DNA of 64,000 nucleotides from Fictibacillus nanhaiensis (GTDB lineage: Bacteria; Bacillota; Bacilli; Bacillales; Fictibacillaceae), in contig JAFHKR010000038.1 of the NCBI GenBank assembly GCA_017052515.1, positions 620,001 to 684,000 on the forward strand, given 5' to 3'. Shown piece after piece: positions 37,310-45,934 of this stretch. How positions within the stretch are numbered: the stretch's first letter is position 1; each line of letters opens with the position of its first letter. Both the position numbers and the translations under genes were made by a program. Below the pieces are notes generated by a model. It was not told the origin of the DNA. It saw only the letters and a program-made list of their open reading frames with translations, and made no database searches.

Positions 37310-38410
37310 ATGAATCTTCAATTAGTTCTAACTTTTCTTATTCCATTCGTTACAGTTTTAATTGTGACACCTTTTGTCATAAAGTTTGCTTTTAAAATTG
37401 GCGCTGTTGATAGCCCGAATAAACGAAAAGTTCATCAAAAGATCATGCCAAGACTTGGTGGTCTTGCAATTTTTATCGGAGTAGTAACAGGTTATTATTT
37501 CAGTGACTTACAGAATGCGCCATTAACTGGTATTACAATAGGTGCGTTAATCATTATTATTACTGGGATTTTAGATGATAAGTATCAATTAAAAGCTAAG
37601 TACAAGCTTCTAGGGCAAATTACTGCTGCATTAATTGTCGCTAAAACAGGTCTTCTAATTGATTTGCTTAACATCCCATTTATCGGAGAGTTTGATTTAA
37701 CATTTCCAATAGCGTTTCCTTTAACTGTTCTATGGATTATTGCCATTACGAATGCAATAAATTTAATTGATGGATTAGATGGTTTAGCTGCTGGAGTATC
37801 ATCGATAGTCATTGCAACAATTGCAATTATGGCTGGAATCAACGGAAATGTTATGATTCTTACATTATCTCTAGTTGTATTAGGTTCTACTGTAGGATTC
37901 TTATTTTATAATTTTCACCCAGCGAAAATCTTTATGGGGGACACAGGATCCTTGTTCTTAGGATACTCTATAGCCATTATTTCTTTACTTGGTGTCTATA
38001 AAAGTGTTACTTTGTTCAGTTTTGTTGTTCCACTAATTATTTTAGGTGTTCCTGTTTTTGACACAACGTTTGCGATAATCCGTAGGCTAGTAAATAAGAA
38101 ACCTATATCGGCACCGGATAAAGGGCATTTACATCATCGATTATTATCAATAGGTTTAACTCATCGGAAAACGGTAATAACCATTTACTTACTAAGTATA
38201 TTGTTTAGTGTATCTGCAGCTGTTTTCTCTACTACTACTTTGTGGGGAGCAATATTAATAACTTTTGGTCTCCTTTTACTTCTTGAGTTAATTGCTGAAT
38301 TGATCGGTTTGGTGCATTATAAGTATCGTCCACTGCTATTTGTTTACGGAAAAGTTACAGGCGACCCGAAATTTATTAATAAAAGTTCAAATTCAGTCAA
38401 TAAAAACTAA
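37310..38410 (+). CDS. TagO/WecA-type undecaprenyl-phosphate glycosyl-1-phosphate transferase, paralogue 2
   Basis: Polytopic MraY-superfamily enzyme of 366 residues, very like the protein at 10070-11155: shared blocks include RKVHQKIMPRLGGLAIFIG, NAINLIDGLDGLAAGVSS, FMGDTGSLFLGYSIA and DKGHLHHRLLSIGL. It should start a lipid-linked polymer with a UDP-HexNAc donor. The ATG follows AAAGAGGGG and a consensus promoter lies upstream. It ends in its own terminator, 135 bp before paralogue 3. Given its place beside the Wzx/Wzy locus, it may prime that polymer. Confidence 0.9.
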   Translation: MNLQLVLTFLIPFVTVLIVTPFVIKFAFKIGAVDSPNKRKVHQKIMPRLGGLAIFIGVVTGYYFSDLQNAPLTGITIGALIIIITGILDDKYQLKAKYKLLGQITAALIVAKTGLLIDLLNIPFIGEFDLTFPIAFPLTVLWIIAITNAINLIDGLDGLAAGVSSIVIATIAIMAGINGNVMILTLSLVVLGSTVGFLFYNFHPAKIFMGDTGSLFLGYSIAIISLLGVYKSVTLFSFVVPLIILGVPVFDTTFAIIRRLVNKKPISAPDKGHLHHRLLSIGLTHRKTVITIYLLSILFSVSAAVFSTTTLWGAILITFGLLLLLELIAELIGLVHYKYRPLLFVYGKVTGDPKFINKSSNSVNKN

Positions 38411-38421
38411 ATTAGATTGTA

Positions 38422-38457
38422 AGGCAGTTGTTCCCTCTAAGGAATAACTGTCTTTTT
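38422..38457 (+). terminator. Rho-independent terminator after tagO paralogue 2
   Basis: GGCAGTTGTTCC pairs with GGAATAACTGTC over a 5-base loop, followed by TTTTTT. Confidence 0.88.
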
Positions 38458-38475
38458 TATTATTATTATTATTGG
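38457..38475. repeat. Short TTA/ATT trinucleotide repeat
   Basis: About six tandem TAT/ATT units directly follow the terminator T run in the 135-bp spacer between two tagO paralogues. Its significance is unclear. Confidence 0.7.
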
Positions 38476-38545
38476 TAAATATTCTAATATTTATTATTCG
38501 TATTTCTGGAAAACATAAGAGTGATAAATAATTGGAGAGATAACT

Positions 38546-39619
38546 ATGGATAAAATAAATTTGTTGGCTTTTATAGGTTCTTTTATCAGTGTCGTAATTG
38601 TTACTCCCTTCGTCATTAAGTTTGCATTAAAAATCGGTGCAGTTGATCAACCGAACAAAAGAAAAGTTCATATAAAACCAATGCCAAGAATCGGTGGGTT
38701 AGCCATTTTTATAGGCGTCGTAATAGGTTATTTTATAAGTGGTGTCTACTTCATACCCATTACCGCTATTTCAATAGGCGGTGTTGTTATTCTTTTGTTA
38801 GGTATTATTGATGACCTAATAACATTAAGTGCTAAAGTCAAATTAATCTTTCAAATAGTAGCAGCTTTAATTGTTATTTCAAGCGGTTTACTAATAGAAG
38901 TAATTCATTTTCCGTTATTAGGTACTTATCAAATTGGATTATTATCATACCCATTAACGCTATTGTGGATTGTTGGTATTACCAATTCAATTAACCTTAT
39001 CGACGGATTAGACGGATTAGCTACAGGAGTATCATCCATTATTTTAATAACGATTGGATCATTGGCTTTTATTCATGGGAAAGCATTAATTCTTACATTC
39101 TGTGTTATATTATTGGCCAGTTTATTGGGTTTCCTCATTTACAACTTTTACCCAGCTAAAATTTTTTTAGGTGACATGGGAGCCCTTTTTATTGGCTACT
39201 CCATTTCTGTTATTTCATTGTTAGGACTTTATAAAAGCGTAACTTTATTTAGCATGTTTGTGCCGTTACTATTGCTGGGTGTTCCTTTATTTGATACATT
39301 ATTTGCGATAATACGCAGAACGATAAACCAAACTGGAATCATGTCTCCAGATAAAAATCATTTGCATCATAGACTAATGAGTAAAGGTTTAAGTCATAAA
39401 AATGCGGTTTTATTTATTTATGGTATGGGTGTTATTTTTAGTATAATTGCTATTACTTCAGCTTATACACCATTATGGGGGACAATCATTATTCTACTAA
39501 TAATGATAATTCTCTTAGTATTATTAGCAGAACTCGTTGGTTTGGTTAACGAAAATTTCAACCCATTTATGAGCTTAATCCGTACAATAAAGAACAAAGA
39601 AAAAAAAACAGAGCCGTAA
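38546..39619 (+). CDS. TagO/WecA-type undecaprenyl-phosphate glycosyl-1-phosphate transferase, paralogue 3
   Basis: Polytopic MraY-superfamily enzyme of 357 residues with the same layout as the other two copies but more divergent: it has IIDDLITLSAKVKLIFQ, NSINLIDGLDGLATGVSS, FLGDMGALFIGYS and DKNHLHHRLMSKGL, so GDTG is replaced by GDMG. The Mg-binding and HLHH motifs are retained, so it is probably active. The ATG has TTGGAGAG upstream. It shares orientation with paralogue 2 but is separated by a terminator. Confidence 0.88.
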   Translation: MDKINLLAFIGSFISVVIVTPFVIKFALKIGAVDQPNKRKVHIKPMPRIGGLAIFIGVVIGYFISGVYFIPITAISIGGVVILLLGIIDDLITLSAKVKLIFQIVAALIVISSGLLIEVIHFPLLGTYQIGLLSYPLTLLWIVGITNSINLIDGLDGLATGVSSIILITIGSLAFIHGKALILTFCVILLASLLGFLIYNFYPAKIFLGDMGALFIGYSISVISLLGLYKSVTLFSMFVPLLLLGVPLFDTLFAIIRRTINQTGIMSPDKNHLHHRLMSKGLSHKNAVLFIYGMGVIFSIIAITSAYTPLWGTIIILLIMIILLVLLAELVGLVNENFNPFMSLIRTIKNKEKKTEP

Positions 39620-39634
39620 GCCGACTCTGTTTAT
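39604..39634. terminator. Bidirectional terminator between tagO paralogue 3 and tagV
   Basis: AAACAGAGCCG pairs with CGACTCTGTTT with one internal mismatch. An A run precedes it and it overlaps the last codons of the upstream gene. The minus-strand gene ending at 39669 can use it too. Confidence 0.65.
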
Positions 39635-39668
39635 AAATCCTCAGTATTTTTAATTTTAAATCTTTTTC

Positions 39669-40685
39669 CTAGTAGTTGTTTTCTCCTGAAGATGTTTCTC
39701 CAATTTCAAGTACTCTTTTTAATTCAGTTGAAATTTCTTCAATGGAGTCATCATAAGGGACATAATAGTATATGTTGTCGATATATTGATCTTCACCCTT
39801 AAGGTTCAAACGCTCAATGTTACCTTGCGTTAATTCTTTGTAGAAATTTCTAAACGCAAACATCTCTTTTAAAGTTATATTTGTTTGCACGTTATCACCT
39901 AGTGTTTCGACGATGTTACCCGCCTTTGCAAATGATTTAATGGATAATGCTTCATCTGCAATGGCTTGAATAACCTGTTGCTGTCTTTCTTGTCTTCCAA
40001 AATCACCACGTTTATCTTGTTTTCTCATTTGAGCGTACGTTAATGCTTCAATCCCATTCATTTTCATAGGGCCTTTTTGATAATAGATAGTTTTACTTTC
40101 AATGGATACTTGACTGAATTTAAAAGGAACATCTACCGTAATTCCTCCAACTTCGTCAACGATTTCTTGAAAACCAGTAAAGTTTGTACGAACATAATAA
40201 TCAATTGGCACATCTAACAACTCTTCGACTGCTTCAATAGTAGCTTCTTCTTTTTGCCCCTTTTTTCCATATGCATAGGAATGTCCAATTTTATCTTTTC
40301 GTCCAATTACCGGCAAGTATGTTCTTGTATCTCGAGGGATACTGAGCATAACCGTTTCTTTCGTTTTTGGATTAACAGACAACAAGATTAGCGCATCTGA
40401 ATGACCAGGAGAACCTTTATAGCTCTCGACACCCATCATTAATATATTTACAGGGTCTTCACCTAGTTCTACTTTTGTTTTGCGTAAATCGGATTTTTCT
40501 CGTTCAAGTTCTGAATAACTATCATCTGCAGCTGTTTTAACTTTATATGCTAAGAAACCACCGTAACCAATTGCTCCGATGCCTAGAAAAATCGTTAATA
40601 TAAGAACGAGCTTCAAAAATTTCCGAAAAGGCTTTTTCTTTCTTCGGCGCCTTCTCATACGCTGAGAAGAATTTTTATTATCCAT
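39669..40685 (-). CDS. tagV: LCP family wall-polymer ligase, TagV-like
   Basis: Membrane-anchored phosphotransferase of 338 residues that attaches lipid-linked polymers to peptidoglycan. A strongly basic cytoplasmic tail (RMRRRRRKKKPFRKF) leads into one transmembrane helix (about 25-45). The LCP domain has MMGVESYKGSPGHSDALILL, SIPRDTRTYLP, KIGHSYAYG and the Arg block QMRKQDKRGDFGRQERQQQ. The gene lies next to yvyE and a tagO-type gene, as yvhJ (tagV) does in B. subtilis, which supports the name. ATG 40685 is used; TTG 40688 directly before it is possible, and both are served by AAAGGAG. Confidence 0.88.
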   Translation of the reverse strand: MDNKNSSQRMRRRRRKKKPFRKFLKLVLILTIFLGIGAIGYGGFLAYKVKTAADDSYSELEREKSDLRKTKVELGEDPVNILMMGVESYKGSPGHSDALILLSVNPKTKETVMLSIPRDTRTYLPVIGRKDKIGHSYAYGKKGQKEEATIEAVEELLDVPIDYYVRTNFTGFQEIVDEVGGITVDVPFKFSQVSIESKTIYYQKGPMKMNGIEALTYAQMRKQDKRGDFGRQERQQQVIQAIADEALSIKSFAKAGNIVETLGDNVQTNITLKEMFAFRNFYKELTQGNIERLNLKGEDQYIDNIYYYVPYDDSIEEISTELKRVLEIGETSSGENNY

Positions 40686-40816
40686 CAATATTATCTCCTT
40701 TAATTTGACACATACATTGAATCTTCTTCATTTTACACAATATTAATACTCATAACAAATCACGATTTTGTGACTAATAGTATGTTCGGCTCTTCAAGAT
40801 AATTGTTGGGTATATA

Positions 40817-41455
40817 TTAGGATTTCACATCTTTTTCCAAATACTCCTGCTCACCAAAAATAACCTCACTTTGAGCGTTCGAAAGGTCGATGATCCATTC
40901 TTTAAACGTTTCTTTTTCTTTTATCGGTACATACATCTGAATCTCTACTTTTTCCATGTAGTTCATCTCTTTAATGGGGTAAATAGAATTGCGTAGTTCG
41001 TTCTCCATTTTTCCGAGAAGGGTGTAATCAACGGTGATGTGAACGATCTGTTGAAGCTGACGTTCTACAACGCCAATATAATTGAGGCCTTCTGAAACAG
41101 ACTTGCCGTATGCCCGGATGAGTCCTCCAGCACCTAATTTAATCCCACCGAAGTAACGTGTGACAACAGCAACTGTATCTTTCAATTCCCGTTTTTTTAG
41201 CACTTCTAACATCGGAATACCCGCTGTACCACTCGGTTCTCCGTCATCGTTTGCTTTTTGAATATTGTCTGTTTCTCCGATCAAGTAGGCGGAACAGTTA
41301 TGTGTAGCGCTGCTATGTTCTTTTTTAATTTTTTGAATAAATCCTTGCGCTTCTTCTTCAGTCGTAGCCCGTGCAATATGAGCGATAAAACGTGATTTTT
41401 CAATCACGATCTCATGCTGTCCTTCGTTTTTTACGGTTAGATAATTAGCAAGCAT
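40817..41455 (-). CDS. yvyE: YvyE/YigZ (IMPACT family) protein
   Basis: Small cytoplasmic protein of 212 residues. The N-terminal UPF0029/IMPACT domain contains SRFIAHIARATTEEEAQ, SATHNCSAYLIG, DDGEPSGTAG and RYFGGIKLGAGGLIRAYG, and the C-terminal DUF1949 domain spans about 140-205. Function in bacteria is poorly defined; the eukaryotic homologue IMPACT acts on the GCN2 pathway. The gene is divergent from degS, an order kept in B. subtilis. The ATG at 41455 has AAAGGAG about 11 bases upstream. Confidence 0.9.
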   Translation of the reverse strand: MLANYLTVKNEGQHEIVIEKSRFIAHIARATTEEEAQGFIQKIKKEHSSATHNCSAYLIGETDNIQKANDDGEPSGTAGIPMLEVLKKRELKDTVAVVTRYFGGIKLGAGGLIRAYGKSVSEGLNYIGVVERQLQQIVHITVDYTLLGKMENELRNSIYPIKEMNYMEKVEIQMYVPIKEKETFKEWIIDLSNAQSEVIFGEQEYLEKDVKS

Positions 41456-41767
41456 ATATGTGAAGACTCCTTTAAGTAGTGAATATTAAGAATTTGATGT
41501 CAAATTTGTCGAATAATCTTCATGTTTCAAGTGTATCGTGTTATCCTTCATTATAAGGTGATTATAAAAACCATTCAAATTCTTAAAAAATTTTAGCAAG
41601 AAAAGTCATAAAATTCCACATCCTGGCGAATGTAGTATATTAGAAGGATTAATGTCTTCGCGGTTTTATTCGTCTAAGTGGGTAGTAAGTCCTATATATA
41701 AATTAGGCAAGATGGTTCTAGAACTTCCGGGTACACTTCTTTATCGTTTTAATTGGGGGAAATTTAC
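41456..41767. other. Divergent intergenic region between yvyE and degS
   Basis: About 310 bp holding promoters for both genes. I see a TAGTATATTAG box near 41634-41644 on the plus strand without a good -35, and a perfect GTTCTAGAAC palindrome near 41715. No additional gene or terminator was found. Confidence 0.5.
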
Positions 41768-42916
41768 ATGACTGCAGCTAAGTTAACGATAGATCCACAT
41801 ATGTTGGACGGAATACTAAATCAGACCATCGAAACGGTTACGGAAAGTCAATCGCAAATCTTTGAGATTAGTGAGCATTCTCGCCAAGAGTTTCAGCAGC
41901 TGCGCCGTGAGCTTGAGTTAGTGAAGCAACAGGTCATTGAAGTCATTCATAAATCTGATCGTACTGAGGAATACGCAAAGCTAGCACGAACTCGACTCGC
42001 AGAAGTGAGCAAGCATTTTCAAAAGTATAGCGAATCTGATATTCGAGATGCGTATGAGAATGCCAATAAGTATCAGATTGAACTGTCCATCATCCGGCAA
42101 ACGGAGAAGCAGCTTCGAGAAAAAAGAGATGAGCTAGAGCGGAGAATCGGTGCATTGAACGAAACCGTTCAAAAAGCGGAGTCTCTGGCAGGTCAGATTT
42201 CAGTTGTACTAAATTATCTAAACGGTGATTTAAGAAAAATTAATGAACTCGTTCAAAACGCTCAGCAAAAGCAAGAGTTTGGACTTCAAATCATAGAAGC
42301 CCAAGAAGAAGAGCGTAAACGAGTTTCGCGTGAAATTCATGACGGGCCAGCTCAATTGATGGCAAATGTGCTTATTCGCTCAGAATTATTAGAGAAAATC
42401 TTTGTAGAAAAAGGAACTGAGGCTGCCCGTGTTGAAATAAAAGATTTACGGGTTATGGTTCGAAACTCCTTAAAAGAGGTACGTAGAATCATTTATGATC
42501 TGCGCCCGATGGCTCTCGATGATCTTGGTATCGTTCCGACTTTAAACAAGTATTTACGAAATGTTAAAGAAAGTACAGGTATAGAGGTTGAACTACATGC
42601 GCTTGGTCAATCCCGACGGTTTCCGAATAAGATGGAGATTGCGATATTCCGTCTGATTCAAGAGTCGGTTAGCAATGCCGTTAAGCACTCTGAAGCAAAT
42701 CTTATTGAAGTTAAACTTGAGTTTACTCAAAAATTTATTTCGTTATATATCCGAGATGATGGCAAAGGATTCGATATGGCACAGCCAGCAAAATCAAATT
42801 CCTTTGGTATGATGGGGATGAGAGAGCGGGTCGAACTGCTCGAAGGAACTTTAAAAGTGAAATCCCGCATAAAATACGGTACAAGTGTCTACATTCAAAT
42901 TCCCATTCAAGACTAG
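41768..42916 (+). CDS. degS: Sensor histidine kinase DegS
   Basis: Cytoplasmic two-component kinase of 382 residues that phosphorylates DegU. It has no transmembrane segment. A long coiled-coil sensor region with DegS-family sequence (about 10-180) precedes the HisKA_3 dimerisation domain with H191 in VSREIHDGPAQ, then the HATPase domain with GKGFD and GMMGMRERVELLEG. ATG 41768 with AATTGGGGG upstream is preferred to an in-frame TTG at 41753 that overlaps this site. Length matches B. subtilis DegS (385). It forms an operon with degU 12 bases downstream. Confidence 0.96.
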   Translation: MTAAKLTIDPHMLDGILNQTIETVTESQSQIFEISEHSRQEFQQLRRELELVKQQVIEVIHKSDRTEEYAKLARTRLAEVSKHFQKYSESDIRDAYENANKYQIELSIIRQTEKQLREKRDELERRIGALNETVQKAESLAGQISVVLNYLNGDLRKINELVQNAQQKQEFGLQIIEAQEEERKRVSREIHDGPAQLMANVLIRSELLEKIFVEKGTEAARVEIKDLRVMVRNSLKEVRRIIYDLRPMALDDLGIVPTLNKYLRNVKESTGIEVELHALGQSRRFPNKMEIAIFRLIQESVSNAVKHSEANLIEVKLEFTQKFISLYIRDDGKGFDMAQPAKSNSFGMMGMRERVELLEGTLKVKSRIKYGTSVYIQIPIQD

Positions 42917-42928
42917 GAGGGTTCACAC

Positions 42929-43660
42929 ATGAATAATGTTAATGTGTACGAAAATAACGCCTCAGCACCTGAGAAAACAAAAATAGCGATTATCGATGAC
43001 CACCGTTTGTTCCGCGAAGGAGTAAAACGTATTCTAGATATGGAAGACCAATTTTCTGTTGTTGCTGAAGGTGACGATGGCTCTGAAGCGGAAAATATCG
43101 TCCGCGACCATAACCCAGATGTGGTGTTGATGGATATTAACATGCCAAACATCAATGGTGTTGAAGCAACACGTCGTTTGGTGGAGAAGTCTCCAGATAC
43201 TAAAGTTATTATTCTTTCAATCCACGATGATGAGACGTATGTGTCACATGCGGTTCAAACAGGTGCATCTGGTTACCTTCTAAAAGAGATGGATGCTGAT
43301 TCGTTAATTGAAGCGGTTCGCGTGGTAGCGGACGGTGGAGCTTATCTTCATCCGAAGATTACGTATAATCTTCTGAACGAGTTCCGTCGTTTATCGACTA
43401 CGAATAATAAACAGCAAAACAAAGCTGGTTTTGTTGAGGTAGAGTACCGTAAGCCACTTCATATTTTAACGCGTCGTGAGTGTGAGGTTCTTCAGTTGTT
43501 GGCGGATGGACGCAGCAACCGTACGATTGGGGAAGAGCTTTATATTAGTGAGAAGACGGTTAAGAACCATGTGAGTAATATTCTTCAGAAGATGAATGTG
43601 AATGACCGTACGCAGGCTGTTGTTGAGGCGATCAAGAATGGTTGGGTAAAGGTGCGTTGA
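42929..43660 (+). CDS. degU: Response regulator DegU
   Basis: Two-component response regulator of 243 residues controlling secreted enzymes, motility and competence in Bacillus. The receiver domain (about 18-135) has the [11 protein letters not shown] acidic pocket and phospho-acceptor D69 in VVLMDINMP. The LuxR-type helix-turn-helix is at about 175-240 ([25 protein letters not shown]). Compared with B. subtilis DegU (229 residues) there is an N-terminal extension of about 13 residues; the AGGAGGG site before ATG 42929 supports it, and no better internal start is seen. A strong terminator follows. Confidence 0.96.
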   Translation: MNNVNVYENNASAPEKTKIAIIDDHRLFREGVKRILDMEDQFSVVAEGDDGSEAENIVRDHNPDVVLMDINMPNINGVEATRRLVEKSPDTKVIILSIHDDETYVSHAVQTGASGYLLKEMDADSLIEAVRVVADGGAYLHPKITYNLLNEFRRLSTTNNKQQNKAGFVEVEYRKPLHILTRRECEVLQLLADGRSNRTIGEELYISEKTVKNHVSNILQKMNVNDRTQAVVEAIKNGWVKVR

Positions 43661-43672
43661 TTTATTTAGGAG

Positions 43673-43707
43673 AAAAGACCTTCGATTGTGAAGGTCTTTT
43701 TGTTTTG
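43673..43707 (+). terminator. Rho-independent terminator of degSU
   Basis: AAAAGACCTTC pairs perfectly with GAAGGTCTTTT over a 6-base loop, followed by TTGTTTTG. Confidence 0.92.
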
Positions 43708-43792
43708 TCTTTTTGATGCGTGTGGGTTGGTGCGGGGATATATATTTGAATCATTGTGGGTGGTAATAGGGTTTTCAAGGATGCCAAATGTG

Positions 43793-43921
43793 GTTGATTT
43801 CCGCTCCAGGTTGCTCGCTTTCCGCGGGGCACGCGGTGAGCCACATTCGTACGTTTCACGTATAAGTGTCTCACCTGCCCACCTGTCCCGCAGGAGTCTC
43901 GCACCTTGCGCTTCAATCAAC
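43793..43921. repeat. Palindromic interspersed repeat of the Bacillaceae CTTTCCGCGGG/CCCGCAGGAGTC type
   Basis: A 129-bp element, clearly richer in G+C than its surroundings, has terminal inverted repeats GTTGATT at 43793-43799 and AATCAAC at 43915-43921. Nested imperfect inverted repeats follow: CGCTTTCCGCGGGGC with TCCCGCAGGAGTCTCG, and GCGGTGAG with TCTCACCTGC. The centre holds an ACGTTTCACGT. I recognise the boxes TTTCCGCTCCAGG, CTTTCCGCGGG and CCCGCAGGAGTCTCGC from abundant intergenic repeats in Bacillus and relatives; this is from memory and should be checked. No protein reading of it is credible. It lies between the degSU terminator and the 3' end of the MHYT kinase gene. Confidence 0.75.
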
Positions 43922-43985
43922 TTTCAGAGAGGAATTAAAATAAAATCCTTCTCGTTCATTTACTTCGAGTTAAAGAAAAACCAAA

Positions 43986-45779
43986 TCAACTCAAGCTCAT
44001 TTCGAAGATCTTTTCTTCTGACGGAACGCTTATTGGGAATTCTAGTGAGACTTTTGTTCCGTGGCCTTCTTTTGATTCGATTCTCATCTTGCCACCGTGG
44101 TTCTGGACGATTTGGTAGCAGATTAAGAGGCCGAGTCCAGGATTGCCTTCTTTTGTTGTATAGAACGGCTGTCCGAGCTTTGATAGGAGGTGCTCGGGGA
44201 TGCCAGGTCCATCATCTTGAATGGCGATGGTGATGTTTTCTTTCGTTTGTTTAAGTTGAAGCGAGATGTTCCCCCAAGAAGGTGTCGCTTCTAACGCATT
44301 TTTTACGATATTTAATATGAGTTGCGCCATTAAATTTTCTTCGCATTTTATAGTCACAGGTTGCTCTGGTAGGTCAAGGTGAAGCGAAATGGTTTCAAAT
44401 TGTGTTTCTTCTTCGATAAATCTAAGTGAACGTTTGATGACCTCGGTTAAATCGTGATCACTTTTTAGGATCATATGCGGGCGAGCTAGTATCATTAGCT
44501 GGCTGATGATAAAGTTTATTCGATCTGTTTCTCGTAACATGATGCCTAAAAAATGATGAGTTTCTTCTGTCGTGTTTTGTGATTGAAACAATTGCGCGAA
44601 CCCTTTTATAGAAGTTAGAGGGTTACGGATCTCATGAGCAAGACCAGCAGCTAGTTCTCCGACATAGGCGAGTGTATTTGCTCTTTGTTTGAAATTCTGT
44701 GCTTCGTTAATTGCAGTCATATCTTTTGCGATTCCGATCACGGCGGTCATATCACTTCTTATTGAATAAGGGATGCTCGTAATATCGAGCTCTATTTCGT
44801 GCCCTTCTTTATGAATGATGGTTAGTGGATGTTTGATAGTTTCGCCTTCAATCACTCTATTTAAGTAATCCAAGGAATTAGAGATTTCATTTTCTTTTAA
44901 AAGGTTCGTATATGGCATAGCATGAAGTTCTTCTAAAGAATAGCCTGAAATATCGACTAGAGAAGAATTCACTTTAATAAAATTTAGATCTGGGCCGATC
45001 ACAAAAACACCTTCAGGATTTAATTCAAAAAGTGAATTATAACGGTGCTCTGATTCAAGCAGTTGAAATTGATGCTCTACGAGTCTTTTTTGGTTTCGTT
45101 GTTCTAGAATGTATAGAATTAATACGACGGTTGTCGCGCCAAATACAAGTAAAGTAGCCGTCATGTTGATGTTATTGATCGGAAAACTGCTATGCCAACC
45201 GAAAGTAGGGGTTCCAGCGATTAAGCCCATCTCACCGATATAGTGCATAAAACTAACACCTAGTGTGAATGAAAGGCTAGCAGAAACTTTTCTTGCTGAA
45301 AAATCTCTTAAAGTGAGTAGGTAAAAACCAAGTAAGGAAAAAAGAAAAGCGGAAGAAATGGAAAGAATGATATATAAGAGATTAGGTTCCATCGGCATAT
45401 GCATGTGCATGGACAACAATCCGATCACATGAACGGACACTAAACCGATGCTAAATAAACTAACAGGTACGAAAAGTTTATTCTGATGTCTTTGAGAGGT
45501 AAAATGTAAGAACGATACATATGAGAAGAAAATACCTGCAACAAGTGCTGCGGTAACGATTATAAATTTATAGTCTACACGAACAGGACTTTGGATGGAT
45601 AACATCCCCATATAATGAGTTGCCCATACTGCGATGCCCATTGTAACAGAACCTATCAGTAAGAATAGTTGCTGCGATTTTTGCTCTTCTGTACGCCGTA
45701 TCGCCCAATCGAGTGAGATTAAAGCAAACAGAAAGCAAACGAATAGAGAGAGTATAACGATATATAGATTATGATCCAA
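43986..45779 (-). CDS. Sensor histidine kinase with MHYT membrane domain and PAS domain
   Basis: Membrane kinase of 597 residues. The N-terminus has seven hydrophobic helices (about 1-240) with MHYT-type motifs: WATHYMGMLSIQ, LLSMHMHMP and SFMHYIGEMGL, proposed in this family to bind copper and sense gases. A PAS domain (about 250-365), HisKA with the His in GLAHEIRNPLTSIKGFAQ, and HATPase with GDGPGIP and GNPGLGL follow. No partner response regulator lies next to it, which resembles orphan KinA-E type sporulation kinases; that function is inferred. The start is TTG 45779 with GGAGGG upstream. No terminator is seen between its stop and the palindromic repeat. Confidence 0.9.
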   Translation of the reverse strand: MDHNLYIVILSLFVCFLFALISLDWAIRRTEEQKSQQLFLLIGSVTMGIAVWATHYMGMLSIQSPVRVDYKFIIVTAALVAGIFFSYVSFLHFTSQRHQNKLFVPVSLFSIGLVSVHVIGLLSMHMHMPMEPNLLYIILSISSAFLFSLLGFYLLTLRDFSARKVSASLSFTLGVSFMHYIGEMGLIAGTPTFGWHSSFPINNINMTATLLVFGATTVVLILYILEQRNQKRLVEHQFQLLESEHRYNSLFELNPEGVFVIGPDLNFIKVNSSLVDISGYSLEELHAMPYTNLLKENEISNSLDYLNRVIEGETIKHPLTIIHKEGHEIELDITSIPYSIRSDMTAVIGIAKDMTAINEAQNFKQRANTLAYVGELAAGLAHEIRNPLTSIKGFAQLFQSQNTTEETHHFLGIMLRETDRINFIISQLMILARPHMILKSDHDLTEVIKRSLRFIEEETQFETISLHLDLPEQPVTIKCEENLMAQLILNIVKNALEATPSWGNISLQLKQTKENITIAIQDDGPGIPEHLLSKLGQPFYTTKEGNPGLGLLICYQIVQNHGGKMRIESKEGHGTKVSLEFPISVPSEEKIFEMSLS

Positions 45780-45934
45780 TGGTCCTAGCCCTCCTTTAAA
45801 ACATGTCTCACATTCTAATTTCTTCCATATCCGACAAATTCCTTCTTCGTTCGAAAAAAACTTTTCAAAAGATTAATAATTCGCGTGCTTAATAATGAAC
45901 ACCGGTGTAGAAAACGATTTGGAGGTGATTTTAC

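Noticed and set aside
43662-44233. Open frames on both strands between degU and the MHYT kinase gene
   Set aside because: They run through the degSU terminator and the GC-rich palindromic repeat, or mirror the kinase gene, and lack ribosome binding sites and protein-like composition.
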